From Prevotella sp. khp7 (GTDB taxonomy: Bacteria; Bacteroidota; Bacteroidia; Bacteroidales; Bacteroidaceae), in assembly GCF_900109055.1 (NCBI RefSeq), contig NZ_FOIV01000002.1:682001-746000 (forward strand): DNA of 64,000 nt. Reading direction: 5' to 3'. This document shows positions 11,801-19,934 of the stretch, piece by piece. Every line of letters starts with the position of its first letter. The stretch's first letter is position 1. Under the pieces are notes generated by a model. That model searched no databases, was not told where the DNA came from, and saw only the letters and a program-made list of their open reading frames with translations. Both the position numbers and the translations under genes were made by a program.

Positions 11801-12818
11801 CATTGGTATGGCCATCTGTCATAACATGACCAAACTGTTAGGCGGACGGATAGAGATTGACAGCGAAGTGGGCCAATATGCCCAGTTTAATGTGTATTTG
11901 CCTGAACAGCCGCTACCCGAAGGTGTGAGCGACGAGGTAGTGACATCGGACAAACAGAACGACGACATGGCTCTGGCTGTACCACAGGCAGTAAGCACTG
12001 CCAAACCTGCACGCCCACTGCCCAAGATGGCAGGCGACAGAACACCTACCATCCTGACGATTGACGACAACCAGGAGATGCTTGACCTGCTGGCCGACTG
12101 CTTGTCGGACTACCGTGTGCTGGCAGCCCTGAATGCCGAACAGGGTATGGCCTACCTGAAGGAGGACACACCCGACCTGATTATTACCGATATTATGATG
12201 CCTGGTACCGACGGACTGGACTTTACACAACAGGTAAAGCGCAACAAGCACACCATGCACATACCACTGATTATCCTATCGGCCAAGACTTCGGAAGAGG
12301 AGCGTATAGAGGGATTAGACAGCGGTGCCGACGTGTATATCAGCAAGCCCTTCAGCATCAACCTGCTGCAGGCCACCGTGGTACGCCTGTTAGAGAACCG
12401 CAACGTGCTACGCGAATACTATAATTCGGCAGCATCGGCCTATGTATATGCCGGTGGCAACCTGATTAGTAAGGAGAACCAGAGTTTTGCCGACGAGGTG
12501 ACCAAAGTGATCGACGAGCACCTGACCGACACCGAACTAACCCCAGAGACATTGGCGGAACTGATGAGTATCAGTCCGCGCAATCTCTATAGGAAGTTCA
12601 GTGATGCCAATATGCCGACACCTAAGGATTATATCAAGACCTATCGTATTAATGTGGCCGCAAGATGGCTGACCACCACTAATACCACTATTCAGGAAAT
12701 CATCTATAAAACGGGCTTCAACACGCGCTCACAGTTCTATACTGAGTTCCGAAAGCATTTTGGTATGACACCTAAAGAGTATCGAGAGCAACAGCTTCGA
12801 GCAGTACACAACCACTAA
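8817..12818 (+). CDS. Hybrid two-component system sensor/regulator (HTCS)
   Basis: 1333 residues from ATG 8817 with signal peptide MKIRLLLALLVFVLHVQA. Order: two periplasmic beta-propeller halves built from regulator-propeller repeats (NLWVGTKGDG, NLWIGTGMGI and similar), a Y_Y_Y domain, one membrane helix near 757-777, HisKA with His815 in VVHELNTPLT, HATPase (GNLISNAFKYT, GIGMAICHNM), receiver domain with phospho-acceptor Asp1125 in ITDIMMPG, and a C-terminal AraC-type helix-turn-helix ending near 1333. The H-box reads HELNTP where most relatives have HEFRTP. HTCS proteins sense an oligosaccharide in the periplasm and switch on the neighbouring locus; here that would be the mannan genes. 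Its end overlaps the convergent GH76 gene by 47 bases. Confidence 0.95.
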   Translation: MKIRLLLALLVFVLHVQAYNIRHISNVDGLSSSSVLTIEQQSDGAMLFGTIDGLDSYDGHRVWPATFNAGQRLYGNLIEHVVTVEGDKTWVLTNYGLNIVSAKGQTVRFYPEYQGLRRIRRNPQGDGFLLQDGKLNYIGRQDGCIHVLPLHGVTLGDICDFAFSHNELLLFRHEGVVSYPLQLDNNVYSIGRPTWVKHIRLMTAVNNDGVEYMVSDDGQLYSYDMKSRKMQHEMLLAAELSRRGGVTDVLRFKESLMIAFTEGGVIKVNRHAGKPDEIVDLDVETGVFCLRKDRLGDIVWIGSDGRGVLMYCDEPLTLRSFSSASIRAGKSCPIRTLLKDDDGNLWVGTKGDGVICLPKFSVYQNPRQLKEMFFREQNSGLTSNVIYHFAESKFPGFWISGGEGICYYSYDSKKILPVQSDRRIQQVIDVREKDNQLWMAALGTGIFRADIIMENGQPRLTNMRQYSLDGGKGPSNYFFCLTYDQKGRWWFGNRGKGLYTLENDRLRHVPTLKTQDPSINDVFALQAVGDNLWIGTGMGICILDKNRKSRRLSTTDGLPNNTIHAFTKGMDGEVWATTNNGLVELSSDGTVLKVYGMNSGLDVTEYSDGAAFAKGMELFFGGINGFTAIENEKTTNQKIHESQIGFTALDILGKLRNINEFTKGERDNLTLTLDHTQNTFSVSLATFNYLEEPFYHYLYRLADNGEWIDNGASNIISFTQMAEGSHMLYVKAKNMHDGSETVVSQLHIDIRPPYYRTIWAYLVYAMLALAVIVILARNWYKDQKLQQQMQLAKLNQQHQDELYEEKLKFLTNVVHELNTPLTLIYGPCERILAYGKTDGFVRKYVGKVMQNLSRLNSLIQEIIDLRRVTSGHHVISWRRVDVSSVISDFASAFTEMAERSGITYQQEIEPGIVWISDDTALKRIAGNLISNAFKYTKSEGTIKVTLVRQNDGLLFSVYNSGRGIAPEDRERIFDYYTVFDSVEESPNAGQTSRNGIGMAICHNMTKLLGGRIEIDSEVGQYAQFNVYLPEQPLPEGVSDEVVTSDKQNDDMALAVPQAVSTAKPARPLPKMAGDRTPTILTIDDNQEMLDLLADCLSDYRVLAALNAEQGMAYLKEDTPDLIITDIMMPGTDGLDFTQQVKRNKHTMHIPLIILSAKTSEEERIEGLDSGADVYISKPFSINLLQATVVRLLENRNVLREYYNSAASAYVYAGGNLISKENQSFADEVTKVIDEHLTDTELTPETLAELMSISPRNLYRKFSDANMPTPKDYIKTYRINVAARWLTTTNTTIQEIIYKTGFNTRSQFYTEFRKHFGMTPKEYREQQLRAVHNH

Positions 12819-13911
12819 CGTGGGTACCCAGATCGATGGCCGATGTGTTGCGAGCCCAGTTGCTGCCAATCAGGTACTGGGTTTGCAGACCTTTTTCTTT
12901 CAGCACCTCGGCATTGTGCTTCAGATAAGCCACAAAACGGGTCTTATCGCTTGCATCGAGCTGGGGCTCCTGAATGAGCAAAGTGAAGTAGCGCACAAAA
13001 ATGCCCTTGAACAGGCTGCCGTCACCCGTTCCCTCGTCCTTGAGCACACTCTCGGTGAGGTCGCTCAGGCTCGACAGGGTGTAAGACGAAGCACGCACAG
13101 CATCGCGCAGATACAGGGTCTCACCTGTAATCTTGAACAACTCGTAGCACATACCCACAAACGTGCCCTGATTATAGGTAAACACCCAAGTGGTAACACT
13201 GTTGCCGCTCTGACCGTTCATGCTGTCATAAACAGCACCCGTGCCAGGGGCATACAGGTTGTCGCGCTCCCAGTTATAGATGCGCTTGGCCAGATCTAAA
13301 TCAGATGCCTTGTGAAGGATATTGTACATACGGGCAGCGATGATGCCGGCAGGACCGTTGCTGCAGGCATTCTTGCTCCAAGGCTGACTTTTACGCCATG
13401 CCATGCCGCCACCGCAGTACTTGGTGTTCCAGGCATTCTGGATGTCGTCCCACAGCAACTGGGCGGTATCCAGATACTTCTGTTCCTTGGTGCAGTCGTA
13501 CAGGCGGAGCATCGTCAAGCAGATCCACTCCTCGTCGTCGTAGAAATCGTTGAAATAGCTGTTGCCAGCCTTTTTCTTGATACCCTCGTGCCACTTGTCA
13601 AACAGGTCGCGATAGCCGGCACTGCCTGTACGCAGATAGGCATCAATCACCACATCCATGGCATGTGCCTGGGGCCAATACTGATTCTGATGGATATCGG
13701 CCACATCGGGCATCGAGTTGAAATAGCCCTCGCGACCGTTCCAGAAGTGAGTTACTAAAGCCTGTGTAGCCTGCTCGGCCACCTGTTTCCAATTCGTCTG
13801 CTCAGGCTGTGGTGCAGGCGTTGGTTCATCCTCGGATGAAGAAGAACCGCAACCCTGCAGCACAAGGCTGCAGAGAAGCGGTACGAAGAAAACTTTTAAT
13901 ATGTTATGCAT
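12772..13911 (-). CDS. GH76 endo-alpha-1,6-mannanase lipoprotein
   Basis: 379 residues. The signal ends in a lipobox (LVLQGC, Cys21), followed by a serine/acidic linker typical of surface-exposed Bacteroidetes lipoproteins. The catalytic Asp pair Asp125-Asp126 lies in FYDDEEWI, diagnostic of GH76, and further blocks (YCGGGMAWR, WVFTYNQGTF) fit the (alpha/alpha)6 fold. GH76 enzymes hydrolyse the alpha-1,6-mannan backbone of fungal cell wall mannan. It is the last gene of the operon GH92-susC-susD-susE-GH76, so surface endo-cleavage would supply the SusC importer. Its final 15 codons overlap the 3' end of the convergent HTCS gene. Confidence 0.93.
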   Translation of the reverse strand: MHNILKVFFVPLLCSLVLQGCGSSSSEDEPTPAPQPEQTNWKQVAEQATQALVTHFWNGREGYFNSMPDVADIHQNQYWPQAHAMDVVIDAYLRTGSAGYRDLFDKWHEGIKKKAGNSYFNDFYDDEEWICLTMLRLYDCTKEQKYLDTAQLLWDDIQNAWNTKYCGGGMAWRKSQPWSKNACSNGPAGIIAARMYNILHKASDLDLAKRIYNWERDNLYAPGTGAVYDSMNGQSGNSVTTWVFTYNQGTFVGMCYELFKITGETLYLRDAVRASSYTLSSLSDLTESVLKDEGTGDGSLFKGIFVRYFTLLIQEPQLDASDKTRFVAYLKHNAEVLKEKGLQTQYLIGSNWARNTSAIDLGTHVSGCVLLEAVALDTL

Positions 13912-13928
13912 AAGTTAGAACTTACAGG

Positions 13929-15053
13929 TTAGTCGGCCAACTCAACATGGTGGGTATAGTTGGCACCATGGAAGAGTACGGTGATGCGGGTCTTGACGCC
14001 GGGGTGAGGACCATCAGAGCCACCATCGAAGTCGCCATCAAACTTCCACTTGTCGTCCCACTGGTTGTTGCCAGTTTCCATAATATAATAGTAAGGATCG
14101 TCCATAGCCAGACCACCAGGGCGTGAGTCGGTGCCATTCTTGGTGCCCCAGTACTGCTTGGTGCCGTCGGCATACTCCATCAGGAACTTATAACGCTCGT
14201 CGCGGCCCCAGCCCTCCTGCTTGAAGGCTACCACACCTACACCTGAGAACTCGCCGTTGCCAGCGTAAGGAAGATCGAACATGATATTGTTGTTAGGACA
14301 GAAGAACAAACCGAGACTCTTGATTTCGCGGATGGTAGCCGAAGCCACATTGAAATCGAGTACCAGACGGTAGATACCTGTAGCAGGTGCCACGGTAGAA
14401 CCACCCTCGCGCAACTTCAAACCATCGAGCGAGTAGATAGTGCCATCGCCCTTGTTGTTGCTGCAGAACTGGTAGCTCTTGCCACCCTCGAGCTTGGTGA
14501 AGATCTCATATACACCCTGCTCAGGCGAAGAGAAAGCACAGCCGTTCTCGGCACCCTCGCCCATGATGAAGAGCGAAGAAGGAATCTCGTCGAAGCCCTC
14601 GAGCGAAGTAATGTTCAGCTTGTGCTTAACTGTAGCCTCGGCCTGATTCAAACCACGTGAGGCAATGATCGACCAGCTGACTGTGCCGCTGGCACCACTC
14701 TTGAAACCGGCAGCTGCGGCTACCTTGTTCAGGGTCTTGTGAGTGATGGTGGCACTGTTCATCATACCATTCTTATCAGAGAGCACCTTATAGATAGGTG
14801 TGCTCTCGCCATCCTTGTAGAAGACAACCTCGTAGAGGGGCGAACCACTATCTTCGGCCTTGGCAGCCTCCCACTCAAAGAAAGTAGAGGCAGTGGCCGA
14901 AGCCTGAAGGGTTACACTCTTGCCATCGGCGGGCTCGTAGAGTTGGGTGATGGCGGATACCTGACTGTCCTTGAACTCCATGTCGGAGGTGCAGGCTGAC
15001 ATACTGAGCACGGCGCCTAACAGCGCGAATGCCTTAACAATATTCTTATTCAT
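13929..15053 (-). CDS. SusE-like surface glycan-binding lipoprotein
   Basis: 374 residues with lipobox LSMSAC (Cys21). The N-terminal region (AITQLYEPADGKSVTLQASATASTFFEWEAA) is the SusE-type immunoglobulin-like domain; the C-terminal part contains two beta-sandwich starch-binding-like modules with aromatic runs (DPYYYIMETGNNQWDDKWKF) that could contact sugar. Such proteins lie downstream of susD and capture glycan at the outer surface. It is 17 bases upstream of GH76 and 53 bases downstream of susD, within the same operon. The ligand is presumably mannan by context. Confidence 0.88.
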   Translation of the reverse strand: MNKNIVKAFALLGAVLSMSACTSDMEFKDSQVSAITQLYEPADGKSVTLQASATASTFFEWEAAKAEDSGSPLYEVVFYKDGESTPIYKVLSDKNGMMNSATITHKTLNKVAAAAGFKSGASGTVSWSIIASRGLNQAEATVKHKLNITSLEGFDEIPSSLFIMGEGAENGCAFSSPEQGVYEIFTKLEGGKSYQFCSNNKGDGTIYSLDGLKLREGGSTVAPATGIYRLVLDFNVASATIREIKSLGLFFCPNNNIMFDLPYAGNGEFSGVGVVAFKQEGWGRDERYKFLMEYADGTKQYWGTKNGTDSRPGGLAMDDPYYYIMETGNNQWDDKWKFDGDFDGGSDGPHPGVKTRITVLFHGANYTHHVELAD

Positions 15054-15106
15054 AGCTAATTGTTTCTTTTTTGGTTTTTACTAATAATACTTATTGATGA
15101 TATGGA

Positions 15107-16744
15107 TTAATTGCCGTAGCCAGGATTCTGACCTAAGTTAGGATTGAGGTCGATCTGACTCTGAGGAACAGCCCACAGATAATCACGGTTCTCATCGAAC
15201 GTGAACTTCCAGGGGATGTCGTGGGTAAAGCTGGCGCCACGAACGGGTTGGGTAAGATACTCTGAACCGGCCTTCCAACGCTTGATGTCGTACCAGCGCA
15301 GTCCTTCGAGAGCCAGCTCGCAGCGGCGCTCATTGCGCAGTATCTGACGGAGTTCGGCCTGCGACTTATCGGCAGGGAAGTTTAAAGCCTTGGCTGTCTT
15401 AAAGCCTGCACGCTGACGGATGGCACGCACGGTGCTGTTCCATACGTCGGCAGTCATCTGGTTCTGCTCAAGCTTAGCCTCAGCCCACATGAGCAGGATA
15501 TCGGCATAACGGAACATGATGATGTTCAGTCCTGAGCTCATATCGCCAGTGGCCTGTGGGGCAAACCACTTACGGGTGTAGTAACCGGTAGCGGTGGTGT
15601 TGCTGCCTGTTCCGATATAGGTATCGACGGTATTGTCACCAGCTGGATCGATATGAATCACCTCGTCCTTCGAACCATCGCCCACATTGGCGCTCCAATC
15701 GTAGTTATCATAGATGATGGTAGCAGCAAGGCGTGGGTCGCGGTTGTCGTAAGGATGGTTAGCATCGTAATCGGTACCAGCCTCATCAATGGTATAACCG
15801 GTCAGGGTGAGATAGCTATCCACCAGCGACTGCTGTGGCACGCGGTCGGCCACACGGCCACCCTTACTCAGGGGAACCATGTCGAGAATCTCGCCCCAGG
15901 TGAGCAGGTTGCGAACATAGGCACGATCCAGAATCACCTCCTGGTTGTACTCATTACCCTCCTCAAACAGGCCACGGTAGCTGGGGAACAGAGCATACGA
16001 GCCGTAGGTCTCGGGCTGATTGATGAGCATCTCACAGTACTTCTGCACGTTGCTCCAGTCGCTATCCATCAGATAGGCACGTGCCTGCAGAGCAACCACA
16101 GCGCCCTTGGTGATTTTACCGTTCTCGCTCTCAGGCAGGTCGTTGCGCGATGGCAGATCGCCAATGATATCGTTCAGCTCCTGATGGATGAATGCCATCA
16201 CCTCGGCATGCGAGGTACGACTGATGGTGTTCGACTCATCCACGGTGATATCCTTGGTAAAGAAAGGAATATCGCCATAGAAGTTGGTGAGACGGAAGTA
16301 GATAAAAGCTCGAACAAAGCGTATCTCGGCTATCATACGAGCCTTCTTAGCTGCATCGAGGTTGGTGATAGCATCGATATTATCGAGGAACACGTGACAG
16401 GTTTTGATGCCGCCATACAGATCGGCCCACTCGCTGCCAAAGATACCAGTGGTAGGTGTGGCCTGCCCCATACGCATCAGGCGCTGGTCGGTAGTAGAGC
16501 GGCCATCAATCATGTTATCGCTGAGCGACTCGTCGCGCCACATTTTGCCAGCATTATACATCTGTGCATAGGCCATGTTTACCACGTACTGCGCTCTGTC
16601 GGGCGAATCCCAGAAGTTAGCATCGGTAAACTGATTGCCAGGGGCATTCTCCATGCCGTTGCAGGCAGTAAGCGTAAGTCCGCCTACAGCAGCAAACAGA
16701 TAGATATATTTCTTGATTTTCATTTTCATAAGATTCTTAATCAT
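15107..16744 (-). CDS. susD: SusD/RagB-family glycan-binding lipoprotein
   Basis: 545 residues from ATG 16744, which overlaps the susC stop codon by one base (TAATG), implying translational coupling; ATGs at codons 6 and 8 are alternatives. Signal and lipobox LTLTAC place the lipidated Cys at position 28. Family hallmarks are the opening NQFTDANFWDSPDRA, the helical TPR-like body (IRFVRAFIYFRLTNFYGDIPF), and the C-terminal LRNERRCELALEGLRWYDIKRW signature. It forms the lid of the SusC transporter and binds oligosaccharide on the cell surface. By context the ligand is alpha-mannan or a high-mannose glycan. Confidence 0.95.
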   Translation of the reverse strand: MIKNLMKMKIKKYIYLFAAVGGLTLTACNGMENAPGNQFTDANFWDSPDRAQYVVNMAYAQMYNAGKMWRDESLSDNMIDGRSTTDQRLMRMGQATPTTGIFGSEWADLYGGIKTCHVFLDNIDAITNLDAAKKARMIAEIRFVRAFIYFRLTNFYGDIPFFTKDITVDESNTISRTSHAEVMAFIHQELNDIIGDLPSRNDLPESENGKITKGAVVALQARAYLMDSDWSNVQKYCEMLINQPETYGSYALFPSYRGLFEEGNEYNQEVILDRAYVRNLLTWGEILDMVPLSKGGRVADRVPQQSLVDSYLTLTGYTIDEAGTDYDANHPYDNRDPRLAATIIYDNYDWSANVGDGSKDEVIHIDPAGDNTVDTYIGTGSNTTATGYYTRKWFAPQATGDMSSGLNIIMFRYADILLMWAEAKLEQNQMTADVWNSTVRAIRQRAGFKTAKALNFPADKSQAELRQILRNERRCELALEGLRWYDIKRWKAGSEYLTQPVRGASFTHDIPWKFTFDENRDYLWAVPQSQIDLNPNLGQNPGYGN

Positions 16745-19700
16745 TAAAATTCTACATCGAAACCAAAGCCATAGTACTGAAGCATAGGATAGTTACGACC
16801 ACTGTTACCACCACCAGAGTTCATGTTCGAACCGAACTCCGACGACTCTGGATCGATGAACGAGTTCTTGGTAAGTGTAAGCAGATCCTGACCGGTAACA
16901 TATACACGGAGTTTCTGCAAGCCCATGGGATCGATCCACTTCTTAGGCAGTGAATAACCGATGGCAAGGTTCTTTAAGCGTGCATACTTGGCATCGAGCA
17001 CAAAGATGTCTGACGGGCGGCCCCAGTTGTTGGTATCTGAGGCCGAGCCCTGTGCTGCCAGACGTGGATATTTAGCGTTTGTGTTAGTCGGGGTCCAGAA
17101 ATCAAGCTGATGTTTGTACATCACATAAGAATAGTTTGAGTGGTATGGTTCGAGCAACTCGCCACGCAGCATCTGCGAACGTTTGCCTACACCCTGCCAG
17201 AACATACTGAAATCGAAGCCCTTCCACTCGAAGCGGTAGGTGAATCCAAAGGTGTAACGTGGGAAGGCGTTACCTACGATAACACGGTCGTTAGAGTCGA
17301 TGACATTGTCGCCATTCTGATCCTTGAACTTCAGGTCGCCAGGCGCTACCTCTGCGCCAAGGGGCAGAGCGGAGTTCTTAATCTCATCGTAGCTCTGGAA
17401 GATGCCCTCAACCTGCCATGCATAGTACGAGTTGAGCGCCTCGCCAACGCGGATAATCTTGTAGATCTCATCTACACCGCTAATCTGCTCGTTACCTGGG
17501 AATTTGGTAACCTTATTCTTTGAGTCGCCGATATTGAAGTAGAAGTTGTGCTTCATATCGCCGGTCTTCAAGCGGTAGTTGATAGAGAGCTCCCATCCAT
17601 CGTTCGACATCTCACCGATATTGGTACTTGGCATGGTGGTGCCGAATACACTGGGCTGCAAGGGCTTCATGAGGATATCCTTGGTGCGCTTGGTGTAGTA
17701 ATCGAAGGTGATGTTCAGTGCATTATGCAAGAACGAGGCATCGAAACCTATATTGAAAGTGTTGGTACGTTCCCAGGTCAGGTCCTTCAGTCCGAGGTTG
17801 AATCCGGCACCGGCTACGGCCTGATTGTTATAAGCATAGGTGGTAGAGCTAACGCTATAGCGGGTATAGCGGTCGTAGTCGCCTACAGCCTGACTACCCA
17901 GGATGCCGTATGAACCACGGATCTTCAGGTCGCCCACCTTTTCGCGATATTTCTCCATAAAGGGCTCCTCGCTGATGCGCCAGCCTAACGACAGTGAGGG
18001 GAAGAAACCCCAGCGGTAATCCTTATGGAACTTTGAGCTACCATCGTAACGGAAGTCAAACTCAGCATAATAACGCTCGTTGTAGTTATAGCCGATACGA
18101 CCTAACAGTGAGGTAATGCTGGTCTGACCAGAACTATCCACGGTGGTAGCACCACCGATGTTACCTACCTCACCTGTAGTGATGCTGGTAGAGGTACCCA
18201 AGTCGGGATCAACATAGTTCTTCCAGATTTCGTTGTTATACCAGGTGTACGACTCGTTGGTGGCACCAAACAGGCCACTGACAGTGTGCACGCCGAAGGT
18301 CTTATTATAATCCAGCAGGATCTGAGTGTTCAGACGGTAGTTGTCGGCGTTCCAGTTGCTCGTTCTGAAATCCGACTCCTTACGTGGACGGGGCTCGGTA
18401 GCATCTTCGCCGGCATAATAATAAGAAGGCATGCTACGCGAGTAACGGTTGTTACCCACCACATCGGCACCAAACACGCCACGGAGCTTCAAGCCATCGA
18501 TAATCTTGAGCTCACCGGTAACACTGGCGGTGATGGCATTGGTACGGTACTTATCGAAACCGCCCGACTCGAGCTGACCGAGTGGGTTGAACTCACCCCA
18601 CACATCATTGAGCAGGTAACGACCATCGGCCGACTTCATCTTATAGATATAGGCACTAGGCACACGACTGGCATCAATCTCCAGACTACCACCATTGGTA
18701 TTCTTGCTATCGGTGCGGGTGTAGGCCAGTGTGGCAGTCAGCTTCAGGCGACCCAACTCGGTAACCAGGTTGGTACGGAAGTTATAGCGCTGCAAACCGA
18801 ACTTCTGGGTGCTCACATAGTTGCTACCCTGATCAAAATAGCCGGCAGAAACCATATAAGTGGTCTTATCGCTACCACCGCTGATGCTGATATTGTAGTT
18901 CTGCTGCATGGCTGTCTTGAAGATCTCGTTCAGCGCCCAGCTCTCCTCACTCTGATGGGCGTAATAGTCGAGAATCTGATCCTGACTGTAAACGGGGGCA
19001 TTACCCACATTGGTCTCGGCCATGTTACGCAGCACCGCATTCTGGTAGCCGGTAACAGGTGTGAACAGGATATGGGGATCCTCCCAACCAACCATACCAT
19101 TCAGGCGGATACTGGTGCGCTCGTTGTTCTTTCCTTTCTTGGTAGTAACGAGCACAACACCGTTGGCCGAACGTGAACCATAGATAGCGGCAGTACCGGC
19201 ATCTTTCAGTATAGAGATATTCTCGATATCATTAGGGTTCAAGCGGTTGAAGTTATCGTAGTCGGTAACCAGTCCATCGATGACAAACAGCGGACTGTTA
19301 TCGTTCAGTGTACTGATACCGCGAATATTAAAGTTGTTGTTCTGAGCGTTAGGGTTGTAGTTCTTACGCTGGATGATAACGTTTGGTGCAGCACCCTGCA
19401 AAGCCTGTGTTACATTGGCTACAGGACGGTTCTCTAACAGGTCGGAGCGAACCTGATCGACAGCACCTACGGCACTTTTACGAGTGGTTGTGCCATAACC
19501 GATAACCACCACCTCGTCGAGGATAGCATTATCTTCTTTCAGCACAATACGGCTCAGGTTGGTATTGGCACGCAGCTCTTGGTTGATATAGCCTACATAC
19601 GAGAATACCAAGACATCAGTTGGTTTGCAGTTCAGTGAGAAGCTACCATCAAGACCAGTCACGGTACCAGAGGACGAACCCTTTACCGAGACCGTTACAC

Positions 19701-19881
19701 CGATCATAGGTTCTCCCGATGCATCAACAACTGTGCCCCTGACAGTGGTTTGCTGTACATTGTTAGTAGCAGCCACCGAGCCACCATTGGCAAGAGCAAC
19801 GGACGGACTACCTACGCATAGGGCCACTCCCATAAAACCTTGCCAGATGAATCTGGAATAGTTGAAATTTACTTTTTTCAT
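16744..19881 (-). CDS. susC: SusC/RagA-family TonB-dependent outer-membrane transporter
   Basis: 1045 residues: Sec signal, a carboxypeptidase-regulatory-like N-terminal domain (TTVRGTVVDASGEPMIGV, about 45-125), TonB plug (GYGTTTRKSAVGAV, then NIRGISTLNDNSPLFVIDG and GSRSANGVVLVTTKKG), and a 22-strand barrel ending in an aromatic residue (FGFDVEF). It imports oligosaccharides with SusD using TonB energy. It lies 53 bases downstream of GH92 and runs directly into susD. There is no separate -7 box in the short gap, so it is probably cotranscribed from the promoter at 22115-22122. Confidence 0.96.
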   Translation of the reverse strand: MKKVNFNYSRFIWQGFMGVALCVGSPSVALANGGSVAATNNVQQTTVRGTVVDASGEPMIGVTVSVKGSSSGTVTGLDGSFSLNCKPTDVLVFSYVGYINQELRANTNLSRIVLKEDNAILDEVVVIGYGTTTRKSAVGAVDQVRSDLLENRPVANVTQALQGAAPNVIIQRKNYNPNAQNNNFNIRGISTLNDNSPLFVIDGLVTDYDNFNRLNPNDIENISILKDAGTAAIYGSRSANGVVLVTTKKGKNNERTSIRLNGMVGWEDPHILFTPVTGYQNAVLRNMAETNVGNAPVYSQDQILDYYAHQSEESWALNEIFKTAMQQNYNISISGGSDKTTYMVSAGYFDQGSNYVSTQKFGLQRYNFRTNLVTELGRLKLTATLAYTRTDSKNTNGGSLEIDASRVPSAYIYKMKSADGRYLLNDVWGEFNPLGQLESGGFDKYRTNAITASVTGELKIIDGLKLRGVFGADVVGNNRYSRSMPSYYYAGEDATEPRPRKESDFRTSNWNADNYRLNTQILLDYNKTFGVHTVSGLFGATNESYTWYNNEIWKNYVDPDLGTSTSITTGEVGNIGGATTVDSSGQTSITSLLGRIGYNYNERYYAEFDFRYDGSSKFHKDYRWGFFPSLSLGWRISEEPFMEKYREKVGDLKIRGSYGILGSQAVGDYDRYTRYSVSSTTYAYNNQAVAGAGFNLGLKDLTWERTNTFNIGFDASFLHNALNITFDYYTKRTKDILMKPLQPSVFGTTMPSTNIGEMSNDGWELSINYRLKTGDMKHNFYFNIGDSKNKVTKFPGNEQISGVDEIYKIIRVGEALNSYYAWQVEGIFQSYDEIKNSALPLGAEVAPGDLKFKDQNGDNVIDSNDRVIVGNAFPRYTFGFTYRFEWKGFDFSMFWQGVGKRSQMLRGELLEPYHSNYSYVMYKHQLDFWTPTNTNAKYPRLAAQGSASDTNNWGRPSDIFVLDAKYARLKNLAIGYSLPKKWIDPMGLQKLRVYVTGQDLLTLTKNSFIDPESSEFGSNMNSGGGNSGRNYPMLQYYGFGFDVEF

Positions 19882-19934
19882 TTAGGAAATTGTTTAAGAT
19901 TGGTTTTAATTATAGTAACAGTTGATTATATAAC

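Noticed and set aside
15653..16747. 364-codon frame on the plus strand inside susD
   Set aside because: It is antisense to a clear SusD protein, has no recognisable motif and arises from codon bias of the opposite strand.
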